From Thunnus maccoyii (Eukaryota > Chordata > Actinopteri > Scombriformes > Scombridae), in NCBI RefSeq assembly GCF_910596095.1, contig NC_056546.1:9382925-9446924 (forward strand): DNA of 64,000 nt, read 5' to 3'. Under the pieces are notes generated by a model, which saw nothing but the letters and a program-made list of their open reading frames with translations, was not told the DNA's origin and did no database searches. How positions within the stretch are numbered: position 1 is the first letter of the stretch; each line of letters begins with the position of its first letter. Below are positions 35,901-48,184 of the stretch, piece after piece. The position numbers and the translations under genes are program-made.

Positions 35901-38900
35901 CAAACATGAGCCATCTTTTTCTGTCTTTCTATCCCTGCTTTTTTATTTCCCCTGGGATTCTATGATCAGCTTTTGAAACTGCAGGGATATAAAATGAATA
36001 GCTATGTTGGCATAGCTATGTTGCTGTCTTGTCTTGGCTTGAGATAGTGACTGACAGAGAGCAGATTTGGTCCCGACAGCTCGATCTTGCTGCGGACATA
36101 TGCCACATATTGCAGCTCGAGTGGGGCACTCATGCACACTTTAACAGGGAAATGCCAGCCAGCAGCCATCTTCATTTGGTGCTTTGCTATTTGTGCCCAA
36201 GGTCTCATCAGGACCATGGCGTTATGCCCACCCTAAATTGCCTCAGGTCTATGCAAACCATGTCAACATGTCCCATAATAAATTCAAAGCAGATGTTTGA
36301 AATTTCTCAAAGACAATGACTGCAGTGTTGATCCTCTTTTGATGTATTAAATGAAGACTGTATGTTCGATTTCAGAGATAAGAAAGAGTTGTTTTGGTTG
36401 ACCTAATTAGTTTTCTTTTCAGCTATTCTGGTTTGCCTGTAATGAAATCCCACGTACCCATTTAGCTAAGCCTTTCAAAGTGGCCTGTGCCTGCTTGCAG
36501 TACAGGGATGTAAACACACAAACCCAGCACTGACACACAGGCTCTTTCAGCGAAGTCCCAAACTGCTCCACCTGTTAGGGACAGTATAGTATGAGACCTG
36601 ACATGACTACGCCTTCCTGCTGTCAGGGGTGAAGGAGCATGCTGTTTTAGATGGTCAGACAGAAACAGCTGTCCGCCGTAAAGGTGATTTGGTGTCCTGT
36701 GGCTCTGTGTGCATACTACCACGTTCCGCGTAAGTCAACTACATGTAGAATTAACATTTTAACATTCTTAAGATGCTAAATACTGTCTATAAAAAGTGGT
36801 TAGTTTATTAATATGGTGTCTAAGAGGTATGAAGTTGAAGTGCAGGATGTAAAGTACTTCCTTTTCTGATAAACAAACCAGAATTAGCCCCTTAGCCAGT
36901 AAAGATTCCCATTTGTCCGACAAAGTGGAGTACTCATGAGATATGATCCTCCATAAACAAATTTGCAAGGTAAAATGAGCAGAGAGGCCTGTACATGGAA
37001 ATAGTTTCTTTACCCACTAAGGACTTTTGTACCAGTGTTACTACCTATATTTGATAATTACGCATGATAGAGGCATATATAATGGGAAATATAATGACTG
37101 ATTTAGTGGCATATGAGATATAAGGTAGATAATCCGGATTGTGTTGACAAACCCATAGAAAACTCTTCATAAAGTTCTAGGCAACATTTTAAAAATATAC
37201 TAAAAGTGTCAAGCAAAATTTGGGGGGAATGTGAATAAAACAATGAATAGGACATCTATGTTAGCACCATAATCCTTCAATTAACTGTTGTAAAAGATAG
37301 AGAATATTGTTCTCTTGTCAGACAGTGAAAAAAAGTACTAATTTATGCATTTATTCACAGTTCATGTGGTGCCTGAACAGGAACAATGTGGAGTAGAGCA
37401 GAAGTGTAACAATTAGGATTTCCTTTGCATGTAAACCTACAAGAAAGAGTCATACGCTCTTCTTTGAGCAGCTAGATACTGAGGAGTGCATGTACAAAAA
37501 TAGTGTATGAGGTTAATTTTTGAGTACCAAGCTGAAACACACACCTTGGCTAACCTCACGACCTGCTGCTTCTCAACCAAAAATAGCCTGGAAAAGAAGT
37601 TCTGCTCAGTCAACAATTATTAACTGTGTGTATCGAGATGTGTGTTTGTGTGCATGTGGGTATGTGAAACGTGAATTACGGTATCCAGAAATAAGATCTG
37701 TAAACATTTCATAAAAAAGGCATGTCTGAGTCTGTTTGAGCAGGAATGATGAAGTTGGTTGAGTCAGGTAGAGGAGTTATGTCTGTGGGTCAGTGATTTT
37801 TAAAGCTCATGTCACACATAATGATATGGATTTCACTGGAAATGATCAGTAAAGGATCGATATGAAGTCAGAAAATATAAATACATTTAGTTTATTCTTA
37901 CCACTATTTCGATTTAAACTTTAATTGGAACCATGAAAAATTTTAGTAAAACAGTTGATTTCAGCTTCACCAGTTAGAGATAATATACCCTGGTATGGGT
38001 TTTTCTCTGCTTTTCAGCCTAATTAATCCTTTTAACCATGTTTTATTCCACTTTGTCTTGTGTGTCAATCTTTGCTTTCGCAAATGGAGATCAAGATTCA
38101 AATCTGGACTGCTTCACTGGTGCCAAATGTGGGTACCAAATTCTTGGCCATGAAGAATTTGCGCTGGGGGAGTAAAATGAGCTGAGAGGTTCTCTGTGAA
38201 ACCTGTATAGTTAAATGTTTCCTTTACCCAATTAATATTTTCTTTCCATCAACTTCATACAAGAAGATGTAGATGTAAAACTAGTCTGTAACAATTGGTT
38301 GACTCTGAAATCAATCCAGACTTTTCTGATATTCATTGCTCACCTGTTTTCTACTGTTAAAACAGGGTTTCCAAATAAATCTCAGGTGACATGCCAACTT
38401 AAACATAACCAAGCATGACTGGAGTGATTTGAGTTTCTTCCTGAAACAATGACGTAGTGGAAACATGCTAGTTCAATAGCATCAAATCAGATCATGAGCA
38501 TGTGTGAAAGCTATGTAGTATCCATAACTTCCTCACAGTAAAGACAAAGTAACAGTCTATAATTTGCCACAATGTGCACATATCACTGCTCAAAGCACTA
38601 CAGAAGAACCATGTCAACCATGTTATTTGTCAAAAACAAACCAGGAAACCGAATGTAGACAAGTTCAGATTTTCATTCACTTTTGATCAGAATCACCGTA
38701 ATTTCACTAGAACTTTGAGCTCTATGATGTTTAATAGGAAAAGCCACACTTAGTGAAAGATATGTGACCAGGTTGCCCTACATTCCCAGCTGAACTTGAA
38801 GTTTAAAGGTTACCCAATCAATCATCAGTGCTCTGCATGAAGACCACTCTCAAACAAGATGATGACTCATATCCAGGCCCAAAACCAACCTGCATGGCAT

Positions 38901-39193
38901 CCAATATTCCATTTCAACTTCTTTCACAGCTCCTTAAATCTGTTACTAATATATCTCAGCTGATGTTTCACCGCTCTTTAGGGACGCTGTTGAGTCCAAC
39001 ACAAATTTCCACTTTCTACTCAGCAAACCATGAAATAACTGCCTCAGCTGAACGTTCTCCTCTGTCCAACCTGCTGAGTGACCCGCCTTACCTTAGCCAC
39101 CTGGAGCGGTTTCTGATGTTCCACACCTCCCTGAAGACGAAAGCCCCATGGCGCTCCTCCGGACAATGTAATTATCACTTCCTCCGCAACCAT
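30295..39193 (-). CDS. synpo2l: Synaptopodin 2-like protein (SYNPO2L/CHAP), 4 coding exons
   Basis: SYNPO2L (cytoskeletal heart-enriched actin-associated protein) is a Z-disc, alpha-actinin- and actin-binding protein of heart and skeletal muscle. Exons in transcript order are 39193-39092, 35308-35157, 34847-34135 and 32945-30295. Phases close over 3618 nt, giving 1205 aa against about 977 in human. The N-terminal PDZ domain (about residues 5-86) is split by intron 1: EVIITLSGGAPWGFRLQGG in exon 1, KACRAGLRETDELVSINEQP in exon 2. Later landmarks are EAYYAETDSDAD, LTTTYMEKAKQAKL, KCRTIASLLTDAPNPHSKGV, LMFKKRRQRSKKYTL, RTARPFTPGFISIRA, ARTGILLEARRRGGKPKPMF, KNSPNPELLSMVQKLDD, WKYSPNVRAPPPIGYNPLL, GIKALDFMRRQPYQL and the C-terminus VWRPGAM. 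All have close counterparts in human SYNPO2L. The SYNPO2L-MYOZ1 neighbourhood supports the call. Confidence 0.95.
32946..34134 (-). other. synpo2l intron 3 (1.2 kb)
   Basis: No coding exon or recognised repeat. Confidence 0.6.
34135..34847 (-). CDS. synpo2l: synpo2l exon 3
   Basis: Residues 85-322 plus one base. It starts APAGFQSVVLVTRAPSPRID with one base completing a split Arg, includes EAYYAETDSDADVAGFERQR and a basic RRQKRR run, and ends LTTTYMEKAKQA. Human SYNPO2L has SEAYYGETDSDAD and EDLTTTYTQKAKQA at the equivalent places. The acceptor is gtttgcag and the donor is GCCA|GTAAGT. Confidence 0.92.
35157..35308 (-). CDS. synpo2l: synpo2l exon 2 (C-terminal part of PDZ domain)
   Basis: Residues 35-84 plus two bases: VRKRSKACRAGLRETDELVS, INEQPCEMLSHAQAMNLIDS, SPGILHIRVK. 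This is the PDZ second half (human IRRRSQAGRAGLRERDQLLAIN). The donor AAAAG|GTCAGA is weaker than consensus but is the only one that keeps phase with exon 3. Confidence 0.9.
35309..39091 (-). other. synpo2l intron 1 (3.8 kb)
   Basis: No exon recognised. The part at about 35.46-35.86 kb is rich in degenerate CAAGTC/GACTTG hexamers, a worn repeat type seen in fish genomes. The rest looks unique. Confidence 0.55.
39092..39193 (-). CDS. synpo2l: synpo2l exon 1 (start codon, PDZ N-terminus)
   Basis: Residues 1-34: MVAEEVIITLSGGAPWGFRL then QGGVEHQKPLQVAK. The GAPWGFRL-GG carboxylate-binding loop and KPLQV-K match human SYNPO2L very closely. The ATG context cacaATGG is favourable. The donor is AAG|GTAAGG at 39091. 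The exon is too short to stand out as an open frame and was found by homology. Confidence 0.93.
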
Positions 39194-40411
39194 TGTGCTG
39201 TTCTCTCTATTGTTTTTAAACTTTTCTTCTTTTTCTTGGTTATTTTCCGCTCCTTTTTGTATTTTAATTTTGTCCAGGGGGCCCTCAGTGCTTAGGCACC
39301 ATGGTCAGCGGTCAGGGCCCCCTCAGAGAGCTCTGACCTACACTTTGCCTGCCACACTGTCGGGCGCTGACTTCTCTCTGACTCCAGCTCCACAGCCGAC
39401 ACTCACACCTGAACACACACAAACATGCACACACACACTTCTGTGCGCCCACCCATACCCAGCGTGGGCCAACCATCGTAGCCAAGGGAGAGCAAGAGGG
39501 AGAAATATGATGGGAGGGGGGTCTGTGTCTGCTTACACTGAGAAATTCCTGCCTGAAATGAGCGAGGGGAGGGTCCAACGCAACACTTGTCCTGTCACTC
39601 AGACCTATGCCGCTGGGCTGCTGATAGCCTCTCCAAAAATAGGACACCACCACCACCTCTGCTGCTTTGCCTGCTCCTCTGTAGACCAAGGGAACGTTAA
39701 CATTCAGAACATCCAAATGGCACTGTTTCATATCTGGCTTTACAGCATTGAGGTCATCAGTAACCTTTAGCAGGGCCACAGCTAGACTCCCAAATCTCAG
39801 GGCTGAGACTTGCCATGATAGGACAAACCACTCTTCACTATCAATCATATTCAAATATCATTCAATTTACATAACTGGATTGACTTTGGTGCTAGTTTAT
39901 TGTGCTAGTCTTTAACTGTTGGGCCTGTGTGTCCTGCCAGCTCCTCTGGATCTGAAGACATTCTAGGCTGTCATCATTGAGCCTTTAGGATAAATACTGG
40001 ATGAGCAGCCTGCATAGCTACTTGGAAACATGTCCAAATTAGAATTCCTCAGTGGTTACTGAATGACAAATACTTTGGAAGACAGTAGGAACCCAGGCTT
40101 ACTTGTATAAAACTGATACAGAAATAGCATACGAAGACACAAGAAAAGCAAATGTGGTTTTCTTTTTTTTTTTTTTTAAATTGTGGTGTGGACTAAAAAA
40201 ATCACAGAAACAGGATAATATCTCTCTTTGTAGACAGGCAGAAATGGATCAATCCTGCCACACATTTACCTCCACTCACCCTCAGGTATCTGTCACAATC
40301 AGACCCCGCATTCTTACACCAAGCCAAACTCTTGGATGTGGTGGCAGCTGTGAAGAGACAGTCTGAACAAAGACATTCAAAACTAGATGCAATGCTAGCT
40401 TCTCTGTGAGG

Positions 40412-41470
40412 CTGGCACAGCAGCGCTTTGAGCTAAATCTAATGTCAGCATGCTAACATGCTCACAAAGACAATGCTAACATGCTAATGTTTAGCAGGTG
40501 TGATGTTTACCCATGGATGTATTGACTGGATATAGCTGGATGCCAGACTGAAAATGGCACCAATTCAGTCCAATGAATGGCTGGCTGGCGCATGTGCCAA
40601 AAAAAGTTCCTAGCTTCCAGGTTTTCCTCAGTGTTGTGTGGCCCACTGAATATGCGCAGTACTGTTTCCCCCGCTGGTCCCATCCGCGAGTTCCCACTCA
40701 GCCCGTAGACTTTGCATTGTGATGACATCATGGTTTTTAAATCACTTTTCTCGGCTTGAGGAAAGTTTTACAAATATAAAATTTAATAATAGAAAGAGTA
40801 ATGGTTGACCTTGTATGCAGTTTGAGGTGTCCTGTCAACAGTTTTACAGACGTCTCTTTTATAATGGTGGTCTATTGGGAAAATGCTTTTTGGGCCGCGG
40901 GGGGATTTTTCGTAGCAATACCATGGAGTGACCACTGGGAAAAAATGGCTGCAAGGCTGAGCAGTGGCGCTCTATCCAGCTCTTTTAATAAATTCATGTG
41001 TTTACCATGTTCACCATTTTAATTCAGCGTGTTTCCTAGTAAGCATGCTAAGATTTGCTAATAAGCATCAAACACAGAGTACAGCTGAGGCTGATGGGAA
41101 TGTCATTAGTTTTATAGGTATTTGGTTATAAACCAAAGTATTGGACAAATTAAAACTATTGTGAACTAATGATGGCATAGATGAGGAGTTAAGAGATCAC
41201 CAAAGTTATTACACCTCATGAATCTGCCTGTGCCAAATATCATGGCAATTCATCTTTGGTGAGATATTTCTCACAAAACCACAAATGTGAACCTTATGGT
41301 AGCGCTAGTCTAACAGTGGGGTTTTCACCACAGTCATTAGTATTCATCCTCTGAGCACCATGAATGTTGTAACCAAATTTTATGGAAATCCATCCAATAG
41401 ATTGCTGAAATATTTTAGTCTGAACCAAGGTGGTGGACTGACAGACTGGCAGTGCACGGCTAAAAACACA
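40412..41470. repeat. Old dispersed repeat, family B copy 1, interrupted by a hAT-like insertion
   Basis: The left part has 'cagcatgctaacatgctcac' and 'gctaacatgctaatgtttag'. The right part has 'gctgaggctgatgggaatgt' followed by 'cattagttttataggtattt' and 'taaaccaaagtattggacaa'. The right part is mirrored, in reverse, at 59.6-60.07 kb, proving a repeat family. The two halves are separated by the 487-base insertion at 40512-40998. Confidence 0.65.
40512..40998. mobile_element. hAT-like non-autonomous element inserted in an older repeat
   Basis: An exact 8-base target-site duplication TGTTTACC lies at 40504-40511 and 40999-41006. The ends are inverted: CATGGATGTATTGACTGG on the left and, read inward on the other strand, CATGAATTTATTAAAAGAGC on the right, with a further shared AGCTGGATA block. 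The element is 487 bases, has no transposase and interrupts a repeat whose two halves rejoin cleanly if it is removed. Confidence 0.8.
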
Positions 41471-41481
41471 CACACACACAC
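41464..41481. repeat. (CA)n microsatellite
   Basis: About 9 CA units at the edge of the family B repeat. Confidence 0.8.
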
Positions 41482-44400
41482 AGTGATAATAGATTTATAG
41501 TTACAGTAATAGTCAATATATATTTTGTAAGCACATTTAAATCCCTTTTAAATCTATTTTGATACTAGCACCAATTTTTATCACACACTGCACAGGTGAA
41601 ACAAAAAAAATCCAAATTCCAAAATCCATCCTGGTTTTATTAGTTAAAACTGAAATCAAATGCTGTCCATGTAAATGAAAGAGACTGACAAGTTTGCTGA
41701 AAAGTCATATCTGAGAAACTGCCCATAAATCTTTCAAACATTTGATTTATGAATCAAAAGATGATCCAGCATGACTTTGGCTCTTTCTTTCACACTGTTT
41801 CCATCTTTCTCTTCTGTTGTTCCCTCCTATTCTTTATCTTTCTGTTTTACGTGTCTTAACATAAATTTAGCAATCTAATCGTAATCTAATTAAACAACAG
41901 AAAAATGTTCTGAAAAGCTGTCTGACAAACACAAATAAACAGTACAATCCCTACTGCACACAGAGTCTCCCAGGCAACTCTGTTGCATGTAAACTTGCTT
42001 TAACTATGTTATATTTTCCTTTGGGACGTTGACTGGCTTCTAAACCTGTTGATAGAGGCTGGATGATCCCCTTGCTAGAGAGGCAACGCTGCTATTATCA
42101 ATGCTGCTGGAGGTTACCAATGATAGCTGCTGCCTTTGGCAGCTTTGCCCTGCACCTGTCTCCAGACCTCAGGATAGTAACCAAGATCAGTCCTGGGTCA
42201 GACATTTAGAAAAAATGTCACCCTCTCTTCCTGGAGACAATATCAGATCTAACAAGTTAAAGCAAGCTCTTCCCTACACAAATATGACTGATTAAGATTA
42301 TATCAGATCTGTAGTTACACAGGGACGTAAGGGATAAGACAGATATCTGAACAAGTATGCAGTATTGTAGATCAGTTGTGCGAACCATGCACTCTAGTGG
42401 TTCAAAATAGGCCTCCTGAAGCGTTTACGTCTCTTATTGATTAGTGGTCATTTCTATCTCCTTTGTGGTAGAAAATAATTACATTGCATTTGAGCGATTT
42501 TTGATCTCTTGTGTTTTTGCATCGGCTGTTTCAACTTTGCATCAAGTTTTATGATACATTATAACCAATCTTTAGGATCAACGTCAACTAGCCTGCATGT
42601 CACTACATATACAGATACTTGCCTAAAATATTTCAGGATATGAAGAAACCATTCTGAAGCAGTTTTTCAGCTATACTGAGAAATTAGTTGTAGCTGATAA
42701 AATATGTTTGCAATTTCTAAACAACAATTTAAACGTAAATGGACTTAATGGGGCTTTATAAAGATACAACTCAAAGACCCTTGAGTTGTGCTACCACTGA
42801 TATCTAATTCCTCACCCTAAAGCAATAACTAAACACAAATGCAGCATTGTTAGGAGACACTTGAAAAACACTGTGACTATGGGCACTAAAGAAAGTCACA
42901 CAACCACTGCTTGCACAGTGACAATCTTACAACAGAAGAAGAAATTTCTTTAGAACAGAGTTCAGTTAAACCAAAAAAAAAAAAGGCTGTTTGTGGTCGG
43001 TGACACTTCCGTTGTCAAACTAGATACTGCACTTCAGACGGCTGTGGTGGGTAAGCAGGCCCACAACAAGTCAGGAAGAGGTCTGCTAAGTCACTCTGCC
43101 CAGGATAGAAGTTTGCTGTCTTTCAAAGAGAGTAAAAAGGTCTAAATCCATATGCAGCAGCATATGTGAAACATTTTACTCTCCCCTGTGGCTCCATATG
43201 TTTTTCTATTCCATATGCTCTGTATTGTGCTGTGGCAACAAAATCATTTAAAGTGGTGCATATGGGTGCGGCAAAGACTTGCTGATTGTGGCTTTAACTC
43301 AGGAAATGGAGAAAGCAGAGTGTTTTTTCCTGTGGACATGGGAGAACTGTTAAGTGAGGCGACAGCTTCATCCCTCTCATGTTCCCACTGTTAATTAGTT
43401 TGTGTCTGCCTATCTCTCCTTTCAAGATTTTCTCTTCCACTCTTTCATGGTGTGTCTTCTTTTCTTCCCATTTTCTTTAGACAGCTTTAGACATTTTGTT
43501 GTGTTTTCTCTTTCTCTCTAATTTTTTTATCTAATGACTTCTCTGTTGGCCAACTTGCCTTCCCAGGAAGACTTTGACAGACAGATCTGTCGAGTAGCAG
43601 CAGGCACAGACCCAGTGCCCTTTAACTGAGGCATCAGTGCCAGCATGGCAGACACTGCCAACCAGCCACTGCCAGCCTTTCCCCACGGCTCGGATGAGGT
43701 GACAATGAGACTGCCATACTAATCAACAACATGATGCACGCTGAGCTTTTAGAATAACCAGTGCACAAAGGGTACAGTGTATATGTTTAATAACAGTAAG
43801 GAAACAGAAATAAAGGATAGTGACTTCAAAACATCTGTGTAGCTTATTTGAGACTGGTTTATTTCAAGCAGGGACATTTCAACCCTGCACCTTAAAGAGG
43901 CAGTAATCAAAGGGGATAGTGAGTGTTTTATAAAGGTGAATGTGAAAACTAAAAATTATGATCATTCTCAGTGCTTTTTAAAACAATTTAAACCTTCCTA
44001 GTTTCTATTCTATGCAGGAAAATGCATGTAAAATAAGCTGTGCATATTAAAAATGTATAGAAGTTGTCTATCTGTAGAGGAAGTTAATTTTGCACAGGGT
44101 AGCTTTAGAGAACATGTTGTACTTGACATCCCTTTTGGGGGACACGTTTTTAGTAACCCCGGAGAGTCTCACATTTTCAAAATGTCAAGTTAAAAAAGTT
44201 GGTTTTCCCTCTGAAGGAGATGTAATTCTGACATTTTACAATGTATTTTTATTATAACGTTATAATCATTATAAGGTTTGACAATATAAATTGTAAGGCC
44301 TCAGAAAGTAAGACCAATCTCACGTTTTTTGCAGTTTATCATAAATTATGAATGTATTATGAGTGTATTTATCTTGCTGTATATTGTGCATTATGGTTGT

Positions 44401-45400
44401 TTTTACATGGTAGCCTCATACAGCTCAATTTTTAATTGAATGAGTATTTTTGAATATTTTTTAAGGTGCCTTCTCTGCATCATTCCATTTCTTTGAGGTC
44501 TGCTTTGGACTACATGTGTGTTTTTGGATGAAGTAGCATGAAAAAGAATTACACACATACACATGTCTGCTTTTTAAGTTTTGGATGAAACTCTGTCTTG
44601 TGATTTTTAAGATGTCAGTCTTTTCAGACTGTGTGTGAAATGTGATTCATTCATTATAAAACACAATAATGTAAGCGGAGCTTGTCATCACAAAATTTGA
44701 GTTCATATCTGTGATCTGTTGCCAATAATGCTTAATCTTCCACTTACAGAAAAGATCCTTTCTTTATTTTTTACTCTTAATATGATGTATTTGTCTGTAC
44801 TGTATGAGATGTCTGTTAGAGAGTCACTGCCCTATTTGGAACCACTTGAATTTTCATTGACACTTACTTACAGGCTGACAGACAAACTGGACTCTGGTTG
44901 ATATCTTGTTGTGTCTGTCTGCCTCTGTCTGTCTTTACCTCTTGCCTTCAGCCTGTTTTCCCCTCATACGCTGAACTCTTGACCCCAGTGTGTGACAGAC
45001 TGTGCTGCATCTCTCCCAGGACTCCCACTGTCCCAGGAGAGATGAGTCTTGTGTCATCTGCTTCATGACACAGAGGCGGCATCGTGCCAGGTGGCCTTTC
45101 ATAACCTCAGTGTGCTGTCACCAGTGAGTCATACACGCACATACACAGTCACCTGCAAACTTGAACAAAACAATTGGGTAAACCATCTGTTTAAAAATGA
45201 GTTATACAACAGGTAACTGTAACCAAGCTCTGATTGGTCAAAGACAAAACCAGGCTCAAAGACAAAACCACCCTTGTTGGTTGTTATGCTGTTTTTTTGT
45301 TTATGTCTGTGTCATGACATGTCGTGCATGATCTTTGCTGCTCTCCTCGTAGCTAGCATTCATATTCAAGTACTGTACTTCTGGAAGATTGGATTTCAGG

Positions 45401-46116
45401 CAAGAAGGTCCAACTGCAGACCTTATGTCTGGGGACCGCAGTTATAAGTCTAACTGCGAGCCATTGGGAAGAGAGTAGGGTCCCCAGACATAAAGTGCAT
45501 CACTTCTGTTGGCTGTCTCAAAAAAAAGTTGCTAGATTGGAAAACGGTGACATATATCTGCTTAAGAGAGTTAACGCTATATTTGATCAAGTAAAAAATA
45601 TTCGTTCTGAAATTGAGAGAATTACTGTGGTAAATTACCGAAAAAAATACAACCTGGTTGATGTTACATAAAGTTCAGGTGATATTAGCCTGTTGGAGAA
45701 GCTAACATTTATATTAACCCTTTGTTATTATTATGTTATGTTAACCCTATAAAGCCATGTGAAACCCACCCAGGATAAAAAATGTAACAGTGCCATTACT
45801 TCATTGACAAACACAAAATCACAACAAGCTCTGCAGTATTACCTGAACATTTCACTTTTTGTGTGGTTTTCTTGGATTTTTGTTTCACATATTGCATATT
45901 TTACTGTTACTGTTACTTTTTCAGATAACAGACACTGTTACCTTTTCATTCTGAGCAAAAATTGAGTCAAATTAATGTAAGAAGTAGCCTATTTCTTTAT
46001 ATACTTTTGTGGCAGAAAAGGAAGTGACGCAGCTCAGGTTGGGGGACCCTCCTCCCCTCCCATTGGCTCACAGACCTGGGGTCCCCAGATGTGAGGTCTG
46101 GAGTTGGACTCTTCTC
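45401..46116. mobile_element. hAT-like MITE with long inverted ends
   Basis: An exact 8-base target-site duplication ATTTCAGG lies at 45393-45400 and 46117-46124. The terminal inverted repeats extend about 35 bases with several mismatches; the shared core is TCCAACT-CAGACC followed by TCTGGGGACC. Length is 716 bases. No long open frame was found, so it depends on a transposase supplied elsewhere. Confidence 0.78.
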
Positions 46117-46630
46117 ATTTCAGGTGGTATAATCTGGAAAGTAACTATTTTATAAAAAAAAGTCTTCCTTTATTATAATTATGGGTATATTAATAGTTGC
46201 AACCACCCTTATATTTCTCATCCAGGCCACTACATTTAGTTACACCCATAATCACAGAAACAAACTTTGGGAATAAACAATAAAAATTACTGACAAGAAA
46301 AAAGAGGGGTAGTCCCCAAGCTCCCAAAATGTTTATGAGGCAATGTTTCTCCTATCAACATATTTGTCAGGCAAACATCCATGTGAATGAAAGGCTGGCT
46401 CCCGTAACACACACACACACTTCCCTGGGTTATGGCACTTAAAATTAGAATTAGCTCATGTGTATGGATTTTTTTTTTTTTTAAAAAAACCCTGATATAC
46501 TTTTGGGCCTCCATATTTTTGAGAATCAGGGCCCCTATACTATTCTCCTTCTATCGTCTTTGCCATCAATATACATGCATTATTCCTGTAATCCTCACGG
46601 TGGCACTCTCCACTGACTGTACTGCCACTG

Positions 46631-46650
46631 GACACACACACACACACACA
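46631..46650. repeat. (CA)n microsatellite
   Basis: About 10 CA units. Confidence 0.8.
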
Positions 46651-47499
46651 CATATATGCACACACTGAGCTTGTGTAATCCCTTTCATTTTTGATGAGTC
46701 AAACCCAGCACTCATCCTCCTCAGGGGAAATGTCTGATAAGACAGAATGGCCTGGCCATGGGGGTACTGTTAGGACGCAGGCAGAGGAGGAGGAGAAGTT
46801 TACCCAAAGTTTGTGAATTTGACATGAGGCCACCAGTATCCTGAGCGTGGGTGGTTTGTTTGATGTGATGAGACTGAATGGACCCCCACCCCCTCAGCCT
46901 TGTCATTCCATCACTGAGTAAGGTGAAAAGAATAGAGAGTGGATTAAGTTCCTGCTGGCTGGAAGATGATCCTTGAGTATTTCAGGAGCAGCAGAGTCAA
47001 AGTCTCTGTCAGTGTCACCTTTACGGTTGATTGGAGTGACGACGTCTGCCAGGACCACTGGAGAGAGACAGACGTAACTTTGGACCACCCAGCCTCAGAT
47101 TACACTGCCTGTGTGTATGAATGTGTCTACAGTATACTGTACGAGTCCAGTGCAGCAGTAATGAAGATCGTCATGTCAAATTAGCCTTCAAAATGATCAG
47201 GTATATATATGTATGAGGCTGTATTGTAACTGTGCTTTGAATACATGCCTGTTTCTTCACTTTGGTGACATATGTTTGATAAAAAAAAATATCTCTACCT
47301 GCATGTGACACAAAGGTTTTAAGTAAATTTGTAGTATTTCACACCATATTTGTATATTTTTAAGCTGTTATTACAGTTATTACAGGTTTTGCCATTTGAT
47401 CAGTATGGGTAATGATGTTTTAATCTTGGATAGACCTCAGTCTGTTGGGTTTTAGTTCAGTTTTTTTTTTTTTCAGTTCAATTTTTTATTATCATATAT

Positions 47500-48115
47500 G
47501 TATGTATGTATGTCATATGTGGGTTAACACAGGGGGTCAACGGTACAATGAAATGTATTGGACGAGAAAACAGGTCAGCTCAGCAATAAGAGCACTAACC
47601 ATAAAATATAGAATATAAGATAAAAAATTTAAAAAGATGGGATGAGATATAAATAAAAGATAACACTATATACATATATGAAAATGAGGATTTATGTATA
47701 AAAGTAAACGTGACGAGTGTATACAACAGTATTGCACATTGGCTATGTAGCAGTTCTGGTCCAATAGCAGCAGTCATGGTTGACAGTGCATTTTTTTTAT
47801 GTAAGCAGTGCAGCAAACAGTGCAGTAAACAGTTGCTGTGGTCCTTGATGTTGCTGTGTGCCTTCCACAGGCACCTCTGGTGGAAGATATCCTGAATGGC
47901 GGGGAGTCTGTTGCCAGCAATGTGCCTCCACCACTCCCTGTAGTGATTTGCGGCTGCGGCCAAAGCAGTACAAGTATTAGACCGTACCAAGCTCTCAATG
48001 GTACACCTGTAGAAGTTTGTGAGGTTGCTGGTGTTCATGCCAAACATCCTCAGTCTCCTCAAGAAATAGAGCCACTGGCGAGCGAGAGTTTGTTGTCCTG
48101 GCGCCAGCTGGTTAG
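47500..48115 (-). mobile_element. 3' fragment of a non-LTR retrotransposon (LINE), decayed
   Basis: The minus strand from about 48.06 kb reads RRLRMFGMNTSNLTNFYRCT, then IESLV, and in a shifted stretch LPAIQDIFHQRCLWKAHSNI and KDHSN. This resembles the C-terminal end of fish L2/CR1-type ORF2 proteins (NFYRCTIES ... LPAIQDLY..RC..KA..IIKD). It is followed by an AT-rich tail that may be the element's 3' end. Only the last part of the reverse-transcriptase protein is present and the frame is disturbed, so it is inactive. Confidence 0.6.
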
Positions 48116-48153
48116 TGTCTTCACCTTTTTACTTTGAGCTTCTGTAAAAAGAA

Positions 48154-48155
<2 letters not shown>

Positions 48156-48181
<26 letters not shown>
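48156..48181. repeat. (ATA)n microsatellite
   Basis: About 8-9 ATA units just beside the LINE fragment. Confidence 0.8.

Positions 48182-48184
<3 letters not shown>

Noticed and set aside
38828..39295. 155-codon plus-strand open frame over synpo2l exon 1
   Set aside because: It runs antisense to the PDZ-encoding exon. The minus strand matches SYNPO2L and the plus-strand reading matches nothing known.
39312..39854. 180-codon minus-strand open frame upstream of synpo2l
   Set aside because: No recognised motif or family and low-complexity regions (CA-rich). It lies in the synpo2l 5' flank and looks like a chance open frame.
47838..48137. 99-codon plus-strand open frame at the LINE fragment
   Set aside because: The opposite strand matches the LINE ORF2 C-terminus, so the plus-strand frame is a shadow.
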